From contig JACPOB010000037.1 of NCBI GenBank assembly GCA_016185145.1, positions 1 to 57,691 of the forward strand: a DNA stretch of 57,691 bases. The letters are read 5' to 3'. Positions 44,177-54,701 of the stretch are shown here, piece after piece. Positions within the stretch are counted from its first letter, which is position 1. Each line of letters starts with the position of its first letter. Source of the DNA: Rhodospirillales bacterium. GTDB taxonomy: Bacteria > Pseudomonadota > Alphaproteobacteria > Reyranellales > Reyranellaceae. The notes beneath the pieces are model-generated. The model had not been told where the DNA came from. It did no database searches and saw only the letters and a list, made by a program, of their open reading frames with translations. Position numbers and translations under genes: made by a program.

Positions 44177-46573
44177 TCAGTGGGCGCGGACTTCGGCGCC
44201 CTCGGCCGGCTTGGCGGCCGGCACTTCGAGGTCGTTCGGCCATTCGATGGCGACCAGCGGCTTGACCAGCGCGCGGGCCAGCACCTCGTCGACCGTCGAC
44301 ACAGGCACGATCTCCAGGCCCTTCTTCACGTTGTCCGGGATCTCGGGCAGATCGCGCTCATTCTCCTTGGGGATGAGCACGGTCTTGAGACCGCCGCGCA
44401 GCGCCGCCAGCAGCTTCTCCTTGAGGCCGCCGATCGGCAGTACCCGGCCACGCAGGCTGATCTCGCCGGTCATGGCGACTTCCTTGCGCACCGCGACGCC
44501 GGTCAGCGCCGAGACGATCGAGGTGATCATCGCCACACCCGCCGACGGGCCGTCCTTGGGCGTGGCGCCCTCGGGCACGTGCACGTGTATGTCGCGCTTC
44601 TCGAACATCACCGGCTTGATGCCGAAGGAGTTGGCGCGCGAGCGGACGTAGGCGTTGGCCGCCGTCACCGACTCCTGCATGACGTCGCCCAGCTTGCCGG
44701 TGACGGTCACGCGGCCGCGGCCCGGCACCAGAACGGCTTCGACCTGCAGCAGCTCGCCGCCGACCTCGGTCCACGCAAGCCCCGTCGTGATGCCCACAAG
44801 ATCCTCGAGCTCGGCCTCGCCGTAGCGGAAGCGACGGACGCCTGCGTACTTGTCGAGATTCTTGGCACGGATCTTCACCTTGGTCGTCGCCTTCATGAGG
44901 ATTTCCTTGGTGGCCTTGCGCGCCAAATTGGCGATCTCGCGCTCGAGATTGCGAACGCCGGCCTCGCGCGTGTAGTAGCGCACGAGGTCGCGCACGGCAT
45001 CGTCGCCGACGTCGAGCTCATCCTCCTTCAAGCCGTTGGCCTCGAGCTGCTTGACGATCAGATGCTTGCGGGCGATCGCGACCTTCTCGTCCTCGGTGTA
45101 GCCGGCGAGACGGATGATCTCCATGCGGTCCATCAGCGGCTGCGCCATGCGCAGCGAGTTGGCCGTGGTGATGAACATCACGTTCGACAGGTCGTAGTCG
45201 ACCTCGAGGTAATGATCGTTGAAGGTCGAGTTCTGCTCGGGATCGAGCACCTCGAGCAGCGCCGACGACGGGTCGCCGCGGAAGTCCGCGCCGAGCTTGT
45301 CGATCTCGTCGAGCAGGAACAGCGGGTTCGACGACTTCGCCTTCTTCATGCTCTGCAGGACCTTGCCCGGCAGCGAGCCGATGTAGGTCCGGCGGTGGCC
45401 GCGGATCTCGGCCTCGTCACGCACGCCGCCCAGCGACATGCGCACGAAGTTGCGACCCGTGGCCTTGGCGATCGACTTGCCGAGCGAGGTCTTGCCGACG
45501 CCCGGAGGACCGACCAGGCACAGGATCGGACCCTTCATCTTGTCGACGCGCTGCTGGACCGCGAGGTATTCGAGGATGCGCTCCTTCACCTTCTCCAGGC
45601 CATGGTGATCGGCGTTGAGCACGTCCTCGGCGTACTTGAGGTCCTTGATGATCTTCGTCGGCTTGCGCCACGGGATCGACAGCAGCCATTCGAGGTAGTT
45701 GCGCACCACCGTCGCTTCGGCCGACATCGGGCTCATCGTGCGGAGCTTCTTCAGCTCGGCATTGGCCTTCTCACGCGCTTCCTTGCTGAGGCGCGTCTTC
45801 TTGATGCGCTTCTCCATCTCGGAGACCTCGTCGCGACCGTCCTCGGTCTCGCCAAGCTCCTTCTGGATCGCCTTCATCTGCTCGTTGAGATAGTACTCGC
45901 GCTGCGTCTTCTCCATCTGACGCTTCACGCGGTTGCGGATCTTCTTCTCGACCTGGAGGACGCCGATCTCGCCTTCCATCAGGCCGAGGATGCGCTCGAG
46001 CCGCTTGCTGACCGAGTCGAGCTCGAGCAGCTGCTGCTTCTCGGCGACCTTGAGCGCCAGGTGAGCGGAGATCGTGTCGGCGAGCTTCGCCGGCTCCTCG
46101 ATCTTGTTGATCGAGACGACGACCTCGGGCGGCACCTTCTTGTTGAGCTTCACGTAGTTCTCGAACTCCGAGACCACGGTGCGCGCCGCGGCCTGCAGTT
46201 CGGCTGCGTCGGTCGGCGCCTCTTCCATCTCGACGGCGTTGGCCTCGAAGAACTCAGGCCTACCGGTGTAGCCCACGATCTTCACGCGCTTGCCGCCTTC
46301 AACGAGCACCTTGACGGTATCGTCAGGCAACTTCAGGAGTTGCAGCACCGTACCGAGCGTGCCGATGTTGTAGATGTCGTCGGGGCCGGGATCGTCCTGG
46401 CTGGCGTTCTTCTGGGCGATCAGCAGGATCTGCTTGTCGTCCTTCATGACCTCTTCGAGGGCCTTCACGCTCTTCTCGCGGCCGACAAAGAGCGGCACGA
46501 TCATGCCGGGAAACACGACAATATCGCGCAACGGAAGAACCGGATAGGTGGTGCCTACAGTGGGGGCGTTCAT
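44177..46573 (-). CDS. lon: ATP-dependent protease Lon
   Basis: A 798-residue cytoplasmic AAA+ serine protease that degrades damaged and regulatory proteins. The ATG at 46573 ([24 protein letters not shown]) has GAGG five bases upstream; the earlier in-frame part is not family-like. The N-terminal substrate domain spans about 1-210, a coiled coil about 190-300, Walker [14 protein letters not shown] near 360, and the protease domain with Ser677 (PKDGPSAG) and Lys720 (IGGLKEKL). It follows clpX and clpP, and a heat-shock-type promoter lies upstream. Confidence 0.97.
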   Translation of the reverse strand: MNAPTVGTTYPVLPLRDIVVFPGMIVPLFVGREKSVKALEEVMKDDKQILLIAQKNASQDDPGPDDIYNIGTLGTVLQLLKLPDDTVKVLVEGGKRVKIVGYTGRPEFFEANAVEMEEAPTDAAELQAAARTVVSEFENYVKLNKKVPPEVVVSINKIEEPAKLADTISAHLALKVAEKQQLLELDSVSKRLERILGLMEGEIGVLQVEKKIRNRVKRQMEKTQREYYLNEQMKAIQKELGETEDGRDEVSEMEKRIKKTRLSKEAREKANAELKKLRTMSPMSAEATVVRNYLEWLLSIPWRKPTKIIKDLKYAEDVLNADHHGLEKVKERILEYLAVQQRVDKMKGPILCLVGPPGVGKTSLGKSIAKATGRNFVRMSLGGVRDEAEIRGHRRTYIGSLPGKVLQSMKKAKSSNPLFLLDEIDKLGADFRGDPSSALLEVLDPEQNSTFNDHYLEVDYDLSNVMFITTANSLRMAQPLMDRMEIIRLAGYTEDEKVAIARKHLIVKQLEANGLKEDELDVGDDAVRDLVRYYTREAGVRNLEREIANLARKATKEILMKATTKVKIRAKNLDKYAGVRRFRYGEAELEDLVGITTGLAWTEVGGELLQVEAVLVPGRGRVTVTGKLGDVMQESVTAANAYVRSRANSFGIKPVMFEKRDIHVHVPEGATPKDGPSAGVAMITSIVSALTGVAVRKEVAMTGEISLRGRVLPIGGLKEKLLAALRGGLKTVLIPKENERDLPEIPDNVKKGLEIVPVSTVDEVLARALVKPLVAIEWPNDLEVPAAKPAEGAEVRAH

Positions 46574-46672
46574 GATTGCCTCGCTACATACGCTGTTAGA
46601 GCTACCCGCACCCCGGCCGCGATCCCCATATTGGGCGACCCACGGCCTGCCGGCACGCGCACTCACTAGCAG

Positions 46673-46701
46673 AGATTGGCCCGAACAGAGGGTTGTTCAA
46701 G
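46673..46701 (-). promoter_or_regulatory. Candidate heat-shock (sigma-32) promoter of lon
   Basis: On the minus strand CTTG (46701-46698) is followed after 18 bases by CCAATCT (46679-46673), one mismatch from the alphaproteobacterial sigma-32 form CTTG-N17/18-CYTATNT. The start would be about 90 bases before lon. Confidence 0.4.
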
Positions 46702-46746
46702 GCCACGGCGGGTTGCCGGCGGGGGCTGCCGCCGGCGCAGCAAAAG

Positions 46747-48018
<1,272 letters not shown>

Positions 48019-48164
48019 GGCCTTAACGCACCTCCGCTTGGGGAGCCCGCTGACATACGGGCCCGCACGCAAGACTATATGTTAAACTCGCCTCCCGGAC
48101 CGCGACAACCCCAAAATATAGTGTGTCACCAGCCATTTGGGAAACAATTGGTCGCGCCTGCCCC

Positions 48165-48812
48165 TCAGGAGGCAGCCGCTTGGATGGTCGGAGTCGGACG
48201 TTTCTCGAACACGTCGTCGATCAGCCCGAACTCCTTGGCCTCGGGCGGCGAGAAGAACTTGTCCCGCTCCATCGCGCGTTCGATCTCCTCGATCGTGCGG
48301 CCCGTGTGGGTAACGTACATCTGGTTCAGCCGTGCCCGGGTCGCAAGGATCTCCCGGGCATGGATCTCGATATCGGTCGCCTGACCCTGGGCGCCGCCCG
48401 ACGGCTGGTGGATCATGATGCGCGAGTTGGGAAGCGCGAACCGCTTGCCCTTCTGCCCCGCCATCAGCAGCAGCGAGCCGGCCGACGCCGCCTGGCCGAA
48501 CACCAGGGTCGAGATCTGCGGGCGGATGTATTGCATGGTGTCGTAGATCGCCATGCCAGAGGTCACCACGCCGCCCGGCGAGTTGATGTAGAAGGAAATG
48601 TCCTTGGTGGGATTGTCGGCTTCCAGATAGAGCAGCTGGGCGCAGACCAGGCCGGCGACGTTGTCCTCGATCGGACCGTTCAGGAAAATGATGCGTTCCT
48701 TGAGCAGCCTCGACCAGATGTCGTAGCCGCGCTCGCCGCGCGCCGACTGCTCGACGACCATCGGCACATAGTAGTTGTTGTAGATCTCGAGTGGATTGCG
48801 GTCGCGACTCAT
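48165..48812 (-). CDS. clpP: ClpP protease proteolytic subunit
   Basis: A 215-residue serine protease forming the double heptamer. The catalytic residues are Ser110 (FGQAASAGS) and His135 ([10 protein letters not shown]), with the third, Asp, further on near residue 184. The ATG at 48812 is chosen; an internal ATG at residue 18 ([11 protein letters not shown]) is the processed-like start. Located upstream of clpX. Confidence 0.97.
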   Translation of the reverse strand: MSRDRNPLEIYNNYYVPMVVEQSARGERGYDIWSRLLKERIIFLNGPIEDNVAGLVCAQLLYLEADNPTKDISFYINSPGGVVTSGMAIYDTMQYIRPQISTLVFGQAASAGSLLLMAGQKGKRFALPNSRIMIHQPSGGAQGQATDIEIHAREILATRARLNQMYVTHTGRTIEEIERAMERDKFFSPPEAKEFGLIDDVFEKRPTPTIQAAAS

Positions 48813-48903
48813 CGCGGGCCCCCATTGTGACTGGCCATAAAAGTGGCAGCGGCAATGGTCCGGTTCAAGACCATCGCTCCGCCCTGGATCAATTCGTCGC
48901 CCA

Positions 48904-50265
48904 CTATTCCTTCGGCCCGTCACCCTTCGACGAGTCCTCGTCGTCGGCCTCTTCTGCCTCGCGAGCCGCCTTCAGCAGTTCCTCCGGCGTAACCGACTTC
49001 TCGTTGACCTTTGCCAGCTCGAGGATGAAATCGACAGTCTTCTCCTCGAAGATCGGCGCGCGCAGACGCTCCTTCAGCTCGGCGTTCTTGCCGTAGAATT
49101 CCAGCACCTGACGCTCCTGGCCGGGATAGCGCATCGCCTCGCGCATCACCGCCTGGTTCAGCTCCTCGGGCGTGACGTCGATCGAGTTGGAACGGCCGAC
49201 ATCGGCCAGCAGGAGGCCAAGGCGAACGCGACGCTCGGCGATCTCGCGGTACTCCGACTTCATCTTCTCTTCGTCTTCGTCGACCTTCTGGCCGGCCTTC
49301 TTGGCTTCTTCGATGCGCTGCCAGATGGCGTTGAACTCGCCCTCGACCAGGCCCTCGGGCACTTCGAACTTGTGCGTGTCGGCGAGCTTGTCGAGAAGCT
49401 GGCGCTTGATCATCGTGCGCGAGACCTGCGCGTAGTCCTGGCCGATGCGGTCGGCGACGGCCTTGCGCATGGCGTCGAGGTTCTCGAAGTTGTTCTTCTT
49501 GGCCAGCTCATCGTCGGCCGGCTTGTCGACGAATTCGTGGATCTCCTTGACGGTGCACTTGAAGACCGCGTCCTTGCCGGCGAGTTCGGCGTTGCCGTAA
49601 TCGGCCGGGAAGGTCACCTTCACGTCGACCGTCTTGCCGACCTCGGCGCCGACGAGCTGGTCCTCGAAGCCCGGGATGAACGAGCCCGAGCCAAGCTCGA
49701 GGGTGTAGTCCTGCGCGGCGCCGCCAGGGAATTCCACGCCGTCGACCGAGCCCACGAAGTCGATCTTGATGGCATCACCCTTCTGCGCCGGGCGCGGCGG
49801 GTCGACCAGCTTCTGCTCGCGGTTGGCCTTGGCGATGCGCTCGATCGCGTCCTCGACATCCTTGTCGGGAACAACGGCCTTCAGGCGCTCGAGCTCGACC
49901 TCCGAGAAGTCGAGCTTGCCGATCTCGGGCAACACCTCGATGACAACCTCGAACTCGACGTCCTTGCCCTCTTCCAGCGTCTTGAGGTCGACGCGCGGCT
50001 GTAGCGCCGGCTTCAGCCCACGATCCTCGATCGCCTTGGCGGTGCTGGTGTTCACCGCCTGCTCCAGCGCTTCGCCGAACAGCGCCTGCCCATACTGCTT
50101 CTTCAGTAGCCCGACCGGCACCTTGCCCACGCGGAAGCCCGGCATCTGGGCGGTCTTGGCGAGCTCGGCCAGGCGCTCGTCGACCTTGGCCGACAGGTCG
50201 CTCGCCGGGACGACGATCTTGAATTGCCGCTTCAGCCCTTCGGCCGAGAGTTCCGTCACTTGCAT
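48904..50265 (-). CDS. tig: Trigger factor
   Basis: A 453-residue ribosome-associated chaperone. The ribosome-binding domain has the signature GFRVGKVP near residue 43-50. The FKBP-type prolyl isomerase domain is about residues 155-240 ([32 protein letters not shown]). The C-terminal chaperone arms follow, with an acidic tail ([13 protein letters not shown]). The ATG at 50265 has AAGGT upstream. Order tig-clpP-clpX-lon is typical. Confidence 0.96.
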   Translation of the reverse strand: MQVTELSAEGLKRQFKIVVPASDLSAKVDERLAELAKTAQMPGFRVGKVPVGLLKKQYGQALFGEALEQAVNTSTAKAIEDRGLKPALQPRVDLKTLEEGKDVEFEVVIEVLPEIGKLDFSEVELERLKAVVPDKDVEDAIERIAKANREQKLVDPPRPAQKGDAIKIDFVGSVDGVEFPGGAAQDYTLELGSGSFIPGFEDQLVGAEVGKTVDVKVTFPADYGNAELAGKDAVFKCTVKEIHEFVDKPADDELAKKNNFENLDAMRKAVADRIGQDYAQVSRTMIKRQLLDKLADTHKFEVPEGLVEGEFNAIWQRIEEAKKAGQKVDEDEEKMKSEYREIAERRVRLGLLLADVGRSNSIDVTPEELNQAVMREAMRYPGQERQVLEFYGKNAELKERLRAPIFEEKTVDFILELAKVNEKSVTPEELLKAAREAEEADDEDSSKGDGPKE

Positions 50266-50528
50266 CGTCTTACCTTCACTTTGATCTGCCGCTGGCGAGG
50301 GCACTGGAGCGACCTGTAGTATGCTGATTCCATTGGGGTTTGTCTGACGGCACGAGCCCAGTGCCACGTCTCCAGTATACGCCGGTCTTCATTGGCCTGT
50401 AGGGATGCGAGCGTCTACCTGCACTGGCTGTCACACGCAAGGGGCCGCGGCGGCAAATCGCTGCAGCCGCCTTCCCTCTCACCGTTTCGCCGAACTCGAT
50501 CTCGCCGTCGACGCTGGTCAGAGGCGCT

Positions 50529-50613
50529 TGGTGCGGGCGGAGGGACTTGAACCCCCACGCCTTGCGGCACGAGAACCTAAATCTCGCGTGTCTACCAATT
50601 TCACCACGCCCGC
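50529..50613 (-). tRNA. tRNA-Leu (TAG)
   Basis: An 85-base class II tRNA with encoded CCA. The acceptor stem is GCGGGCG/CGCCCGC. The anticodon arm CGAGA-TTTAGGT-TCTCG gives anticodon TAG. A long variable arm (TGCCGCAAGGCG) and T arm GGTTCAAGTCC are present. Confidence 0.96.
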
Positions 50614-50647
50614 TTGGCCGCTGCCCTAGCCCGCGCCGGCCACACGG

Positions 50648-52141
50648 TCAATTCGTGGCTTGTGCAGCCTGCAGAGCCTCCGGGATGTGGCAGACCAGAT
50701 CCTCGGCGATGAGGCCGGGGCGGCCGAACCTCAGCGCGCAGTCGCCATGGAGCCAGGCCGCCGCCGCCGCCGCCGCGAATGGCGACAGGCCTTGCGCCAT
50801 CAGGCCGACGGCGATGCCGGCAAGCACGTCGCCCGCCCCTGCCGTGGCGAGTCCCGGCGAGGCGTGGACGTTGATGACGGCGCGCCCGTCCGGGGAGGCG
50901 ATCACCGTGTCCGGCCCCTTCAGAAGCACCACGGCACCGCTGCGCTGCGCCGCCTGGCGAGCACGCTCGACCTTCGCCGCGATTCCCGTGAGGTCGGGAA
51001 ACAGGCGACGGAACTCGCCTTCGTGGGGCGTGAGCAAAACGGGGCCCTGGATGGCGGCAAACAGTTCGGCAGGAGCATGGCTGAAGACAGTGATGGCGTC
51101 GGCATCGAGGACGACCGCGCGACGCGTGGCCAGCGCCGCCAATGCAGCGCTGCGCGTGCGCTCGCCGACGCCCGAACCTGGTCCGATCAGGATCGCGTTC
51201 CGCCGCTCATCCTCGAGCAGGCGGCCAAAGGCGCCGCCGTCCTCGCACAGCGTGACGAGATTGCCCGGCTCGGCCGCCTGATAGACCGCGAGCACCGCAG
51301 GCGGCGTGGCGATGGTGACGAGCCCCGCTCCGGCACGGCGCGCGCCAAGGGCGGACAATCGCGCCGCGCCCGTGGCGACCTCGCCCGCCAGGATGGTGGC
51401 ATGGCCGCGCGTGTATTTGTGATCGCCGCGGTCCGGGCGGCGCAGATGCGACTGCCACAGCGCTGGAGCGTTCAGCCAAAGACGCGGCACGATCTCCTGC
51501 AACACGCTTGGCGGTATGCCGATGTCGGCGACTTCGAGGGCGCCGCAGCGCCGCAACCCTTCGAGCGAATAGTGGCCGGGCTTGGCGCGAAAGAACGTCA
51601 CCGTTCGCGCCGCGATCGGCGCACGGCCCATGATCTCGCCGCTGTCGCCGTGGAGGCCGCTCGGCACGTCGACGGCCACCGTCGTCAGCGCCTCGTCATT
51701 GAGGCGATCGATCAGCTGGCCGGCGATACCTTCGATGGGCCGCGCGAGCCCCGCACCGAACAACGCATCGATCACCAGCGGACGGCCATCGAGCAGGTCG
51801 AGCGACAGCGGCGCCACCTCGCCGCGCCAGCTGCCGGCCGCCCAGGCGGCATCGCCTTTCAAAGCGCTACGTTCGCCGAGCAAGCCGAGCCTCACCGGCC
51901 AGCGCCACGCCGCGAGATGCCGAGCCGCCACGAAGCCGTCGCCGCCGTTGTTGCCCGGGCCGCACAGCACGACGACCGGCTGCCGTGCATGGTGCGCCGC
52001 GACGGCAGCGGCCACGGTCCGGCCGGCGGCTTCCATCAAGTCGATGCCCGGCACGCCGCCAGCGATCGCGGCAGCGTCGGCGCGCGCCATCTCGGCGCAG
52101 GTCAGGAGGGCGAGCTCGTCGCGGGGCTTTAGATCACGCAC
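50648..52141 (-). CDS. nnr: Bifunctional NAD(P)HX epimerase and dehydratase
   Basis: A roughly 497-residue enzyme repairing damaged NAD(P)H hydrates. The N-terminal YjeF epimerase domain has GIDLMEAAGRTVA and the loop CGPGNNGGDGFVAARHLA. The C-terminal ribokinase-like dehydratase has GHATILAGE, TPHEGEFRRLFPD and the closing catalytic segment ATAGAGDVLAGIAVGLMAQG. Start GTG at 52141 (VRDLKPRDEL) is used because the family core LLTCAEMARAD follows; upstream ATGs lie within the tRNA-His gene. It lies just downstream of tRNA-His. Confidence 0.92.
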   Translation of the reverse strand: MRDLKPRDELALLTCAEMARADAAAIAGGVPGIDLMEAAGRTVAAAVAAHHARQPVVVLCGPGNNGGDGFVAARHLAAWRWPVRLGLLGERSALKGDAAWAAGSWRGEVAPLSLDLLDGRPLVIDALFGAGLARPIEGIAGQLIDRLNDEALTTVAVDVPSGLHGDSGEIMGRAPIAARTVTFFRAKPGHYSLEGLRRCGALEVADIGIPPSVLQEIVPRLWLNAPALWQSHLRRPDRGDHKYTRGHATILAGEVATGAARLSALGARRAGAGLVTIATPPAVLAVYQAAEPGNLVTLCEDGGAFGRLLEDERRNAILIGPGSGVGERTRSAALAALATRRAVVLDADAITVFSHAPAELFAAIQGPVLLTPHEGEFRRLFPDLTGIAAKVERARQAAQRSGAVVLLKGPDTVIASPDGRAVINVHASPGLATAGAGDVLAGIAVGLMAQGLSPFAAAAAAAWLHGDCALRFGRPGLIAEDLVCHIPEALQAAQATN

Positions 52142-52173
52142 CGAGGGCTCGATAGCCGTGACGTGCGAGCGAT

Positions 52174-52251
52174 TGGGGCGGCCGACCGGACTTGAACCGG
52201 CGACATCCAGAATCACAATCTGGCGCTCTAACCACCTGAGCTACGGCCGCC
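52174..52251 (-). tRNA. tRNA-His (GTG)
   Basis: A 78-base gene including the extra 5' G (position -1) paired with C73 and the encoded CCA. The acceptor strands are GGCGGCCG and CGGCCGCC, and the anticodon arm CCAGA-TTGTGAT-TCTGG gives anticodon GTG. D arm AGCTCAGGTGGTTAGAGC and T arm GGTTCAAGTCC are standard. Confidence 0.96.
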
Positions 52252-52304
52252 ACCGTGGTCGCTCCCGCGAAGCGGCGCCTTCCTACGCTTGCCGGCCCAA
52301 AGCG

Positions 52305-52925
52305 TCAAGAAACAGGCGTCGGCGGCAAAAGCTGGTCGATCGACTTCACCCACACCTCGCGCGCGTCCTCGATCGACAGACCGCCGAAATCGCGCATGCG
52401 CGCCCAGCTCTCGAAGTCGATCAGGATCTCGATAGCGATCAGGGTCTGCTGGCGTTCGGTTTCATTCAGGGTCGAAAGCTCGGGCTCGTACATCAGCTCG
52501 ATGCGCTTCAGGATCGCCTGTCGTATCAGCATGATCCTGGACTTGAGCTCCGCGGAATCGCCCTGGTTGGCGTTGAGCGCGCGCCACAGCGGCAGCCACT
52601 GCTCGCAGATCCAGCTCCGCGTCTCGACGTGAGACTTGAGGCGGGCCAGACGATCCCCGGAAAAGTCACGCGCCACGGCCTGCGCCGTGCCCTGGGTGAA
52701 GGCGTAGTCCGTGGCCGCCACGCGCAGCGCATGCAGGTCGGGGAAGCGTTCGAACACCGAGCGCACCGAGTAGCCCGCCCGCTCCGCAATGGTCGCAGCC
52801 GTCGGGATCTGCGGACTTTCGCGCAGCAGCGTGAGGTAGGCCTCGATGATCAGCTGCTTTGTGCGCGCACTGCGCAGGCGGCGACCGTCGATCCGGGAAG
52901 ATTTAGAAGCGGCTACGGAAGGCAC
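52305..52925 (-). CDS. TetR-family regulator, copy 1 of 3
   Basis: A 206-residue regulator starting with GTG. The N-terminal helix-turn-helix contains RIDGRRLRSARTKQLIIEAYL and the recognition part RAGYSVRSVFERFPD. The C-terminal domain is all-helical, and its closing region (ESWARMRDFGGLS, QLLPPTP) matches the other two copies. Ligand and targets are unknown and no divergent efflux or metabolic gene is adjacent, which is unusual for the family. It is clearly paralogous to the next two genes over its full length. Confidence 0.88.
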   Translation of the reverse strand: MPSVAASKSSRIDGRRLRSARTKQLIIEAYLTLLRESPQIPTAATIAERAGYSVRSVFERFPDLHALRVAATDYAFTQGTAQAVARDFSGDRLARLKSHVETRSWICEQWLPLWRALNANQGDSAELKSRIMLIRQAILKRIELMYEPELSTLNETERQQTLIAIEILIDFESWARMRDFGGLSIEDAREVWVKSIDQLLPPTPVS

Positions 52926-53084
52926 GGATTTTCAAGTCACGGTCAGGTCGGCAGCCACCTACATGGACGGCCTTGGTTGATCATCTGCAAGTCGAAGTGC
53001 GGGATCGTACAGTCTGGCGGCTCTATGGGGCAGATTGTGGGTGCTGCGCTGCAATTTTTAGCGTTCACTGCAACAAGATGCCAG

Positions 53085-53103
53085 TAGTTACCATCAGTAA
53101 CTA
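53085..53103. promoter_or_regulatory. Candidate TetR operator: 7-bp inverted repeat
   Basis: TAGTTAC (53085-53091), five spacer bases, then GTAACTA (53097-53103). The palindrome straddles the stop codon of tetR copy 2 and lies 160 bases before copy 1. The 19-bp size is right for a TetR dimer site; no binding data. Confidence 0.35.
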
Positions 53104-53729
53104 GACGGTGGCGGCGTGGGCGGCAGCAGGCGGTCGATCGCCTGCCGCCAAGCAAGACAGGCCTCCTCGAAGGACAGGCCGAAGAACTCCCGCATGCGCG
53201 CCCAACTTTCGACGTCGGTCAGGGTTTCCAACACGATCAGCAAATGGCGGCGCTCGGTATCGGCCAGGGTCGAAAGTTCCGGCGCGTACATGAGTTCCAG
53301 GCGCGCCACGACTCGTTCGCGCGACAGGACGATCCGTTGCTTGAGCTCGGGCGAATCGCCCTGGTTGGCGACCAGCGAGCGCCACAGCGGCAACCAGCGC
53401 TCGCAGCTCTGACCGCGCGTCTCCACCTGGGTCTTGATGCGCGTCGCCCGATCGCCCTGGCTGTCGCGAGGCGGCGAAAGTGCGGCGACCTGGACAAGGG
53501 CATAGTCGGTTGCCGCGATCTGCAGGGCGCGGATGTCGGGGAAGCGCTCGAACACGGAGCGCACGGAGTAACCGGCGCGATGGGCGATCTCGGCCGCCGT
53601 CGGCACCTGCGGCGAATTCTCCTGCGCGAGCGCGAGGTAGGCCTCGATGATCAACTGCTTTGTCCGCTCGCTGCGCAGGCGCCGCCCATCCACGCGAGAG
53701 GGCTTGGGCGGCGTATCGCTCCCACTCAT
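53094..53729 (-). CDS. TetR-family regulator, copy 2 of 3
   Basis: A 211-residue regulator, ATG start. The same N-terminal block is present (RVDGRRLRSERTKQLIIEAYLA, RAGYSVRSVFERFPD). The effector domain shares ESWARMREFFGLSFEEACLAW and DRLLPPTPP with copy 3. It has its own 145-base upstream region and could be separately controlled. No target gene is evident. Confidence 0.88.
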   Translation of the reverse strand: MSGSDTPPKPSRVDGRRLRSERTKQLIIEAYLALAQENSPQVPTAAEIAHRAGYSVRSVFERFPDIRALQIAATDYALVQVAALSPPRDSQGDRATRIKTQVETRGQSCERWLPLWRSLVANQGDSPELKQRIVLSRERVVARLELMYAPELSTLADTERRHLLIVLETLTDVESWARMREFFGLSFEEACLAWRQAIDRLLPPTPPPSSY

Positions 53730-53874
53730 CGTGTCGACAGCGTCGGAGGAAGCATGTGATCGACCACGCGCATCCTCGAACGGCAGCTCATGGCGCTCGC
53801 GTATACGGCCGCGCGGCTCCTCCAGCGCGGGCGCCGGACATCCGGGGAAGACGAAGACAGGAACATCGGCGGCC

Positions 53875-54510
53875 TCAGGTCGCCGGAGTCGGCGGCGTCG
53901 GCGGCAACATGCGATCGATGGCGCGGATCCACACGCCGCACGCTTCCTCGAATGACAGGCCGTAGAGCTCGCGCATGCGTGCCCAGCTCTCGATGTCGGT
54001 GATGGCTTCGAGCGCGACCAGCAAATGGCGGCGCTCGCGCTCCGACAGCGTCGAGAGCTCGGGCCGATACATGATCTCCATGCGCTCGATGGTGCGCTCG
54101 CGAGCGGTCCGGATCCGCGGCTTCAGGTCTTCATCCTGGTCGACGCTGAAGATCAGCACGCGCCACAACGCCACGCCGCGCTCGCAGGTGCCGGCGCGGG
54201 TCTCGACCTGCGATTTGATCCTGGTCTGTCGATCACCGTCGATATTGCGCGGCGGAGCCAGCGCCGCCGCCTGGGCGAGCTGATAGTCCGCTGCCGCGGC
54301 CCGGAGCTTGTTGAGGTCGGGAAAGCGCTCGAAGATCGAGCGCACTGAATAGCCGGCGCGCTCGGCGATGCGCGCCGCTGTCGGCATCGGCGTCGCCGGG
54401 TTCTCGCGCAGGAGCGCGAGGTAGGCCTCGATGATAAGCTGCTTGGTCCGCTCGCTACGCAAGCGGCGGCCATCGATCCGGGCAGGTCTAGAAGCGGTGG
54501 TTGTGGACAC
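53875..54510 (-). CDS. TetR-family regulator, copy 3 of 3
   Basis: A 211-residue regulator starting with GTG. N-terminal RIDGRRLRSERTKQLIIEAYLALL and RAGYSVRSIFERFPD are almost the same as in copies 1 and 2; the C-terminal part shares IESWARMRELYGLSFEEAC and DRMLPPTPP. The array of three suggests tandem duplication followed by divergence, mainly in the ligand-binding half. It lies after the aminotransferase gene on the same strand, separated by 191 bases. Confidence 0.88.
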   Translation of the reverse strand: MSTTTASRPARIDGRRLRSERTKQLIIEAYLALLRENPATPMPTAARIAERAGYSVRSIFERFPDLNKLRAAAADYQLAQAAALAPPRNIDGDRQTRIKSQVETRAGTCERGVALWRVLIFSVDQDEDLKPRIRTARERTIERMEIMYRPELSTLSERERRHLLVALEAITDIESWARMRELYGLSFEEACGVWIRAIDRMLPPTPPTPAT

Positions 54511-54701
54511 GGTGCTCGTCAGCTCATGTGCCGCCGGGAGCTGCGACGCGTCGTTAGCGTCTCGACGGTTCCGACGACGATTGATAGGATATTAGCAATC
54601 CCGATGCAGTAAGTACATGTGCAGTTTGGGGTAGTCTATGCTGCAACTTGTAACGATCCCGCCTGCAGCCGCTATGTGCGAAAACACACAATCACCTGTT
54701 A

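Noticed and set aside
44021..46669. Long plus-strand open frame of 882 codons opposite lon
   Set aside because: It mirrors lon in antisense, is rich in Arg, His, Gln and Asp, and has no motif or ribosome binding site. Similar antisense frames opposite nuoG (35953-38031), nuoL (31089-33509), rnj (25370-27193) and dnaE (13883-15586) are rejected for the same reason; such frames are expected in GC-rich DNA.
46690..46746. GC-rich stem downstream of clpX as a terminator
   Set aside because: A CCGGCGG/CCGCCGG stem is present but no U-run follows on the minus strand, so it is not listed as a terminator.
50266..50528. Promoter upstream of tig (CAGACA-17-CATACT and TATACT elements)
   Set aside because: Matches to consensus are poor and two alternatives compete, so no promoter is annotated; the stretch otherwise holds nothing recognisable.
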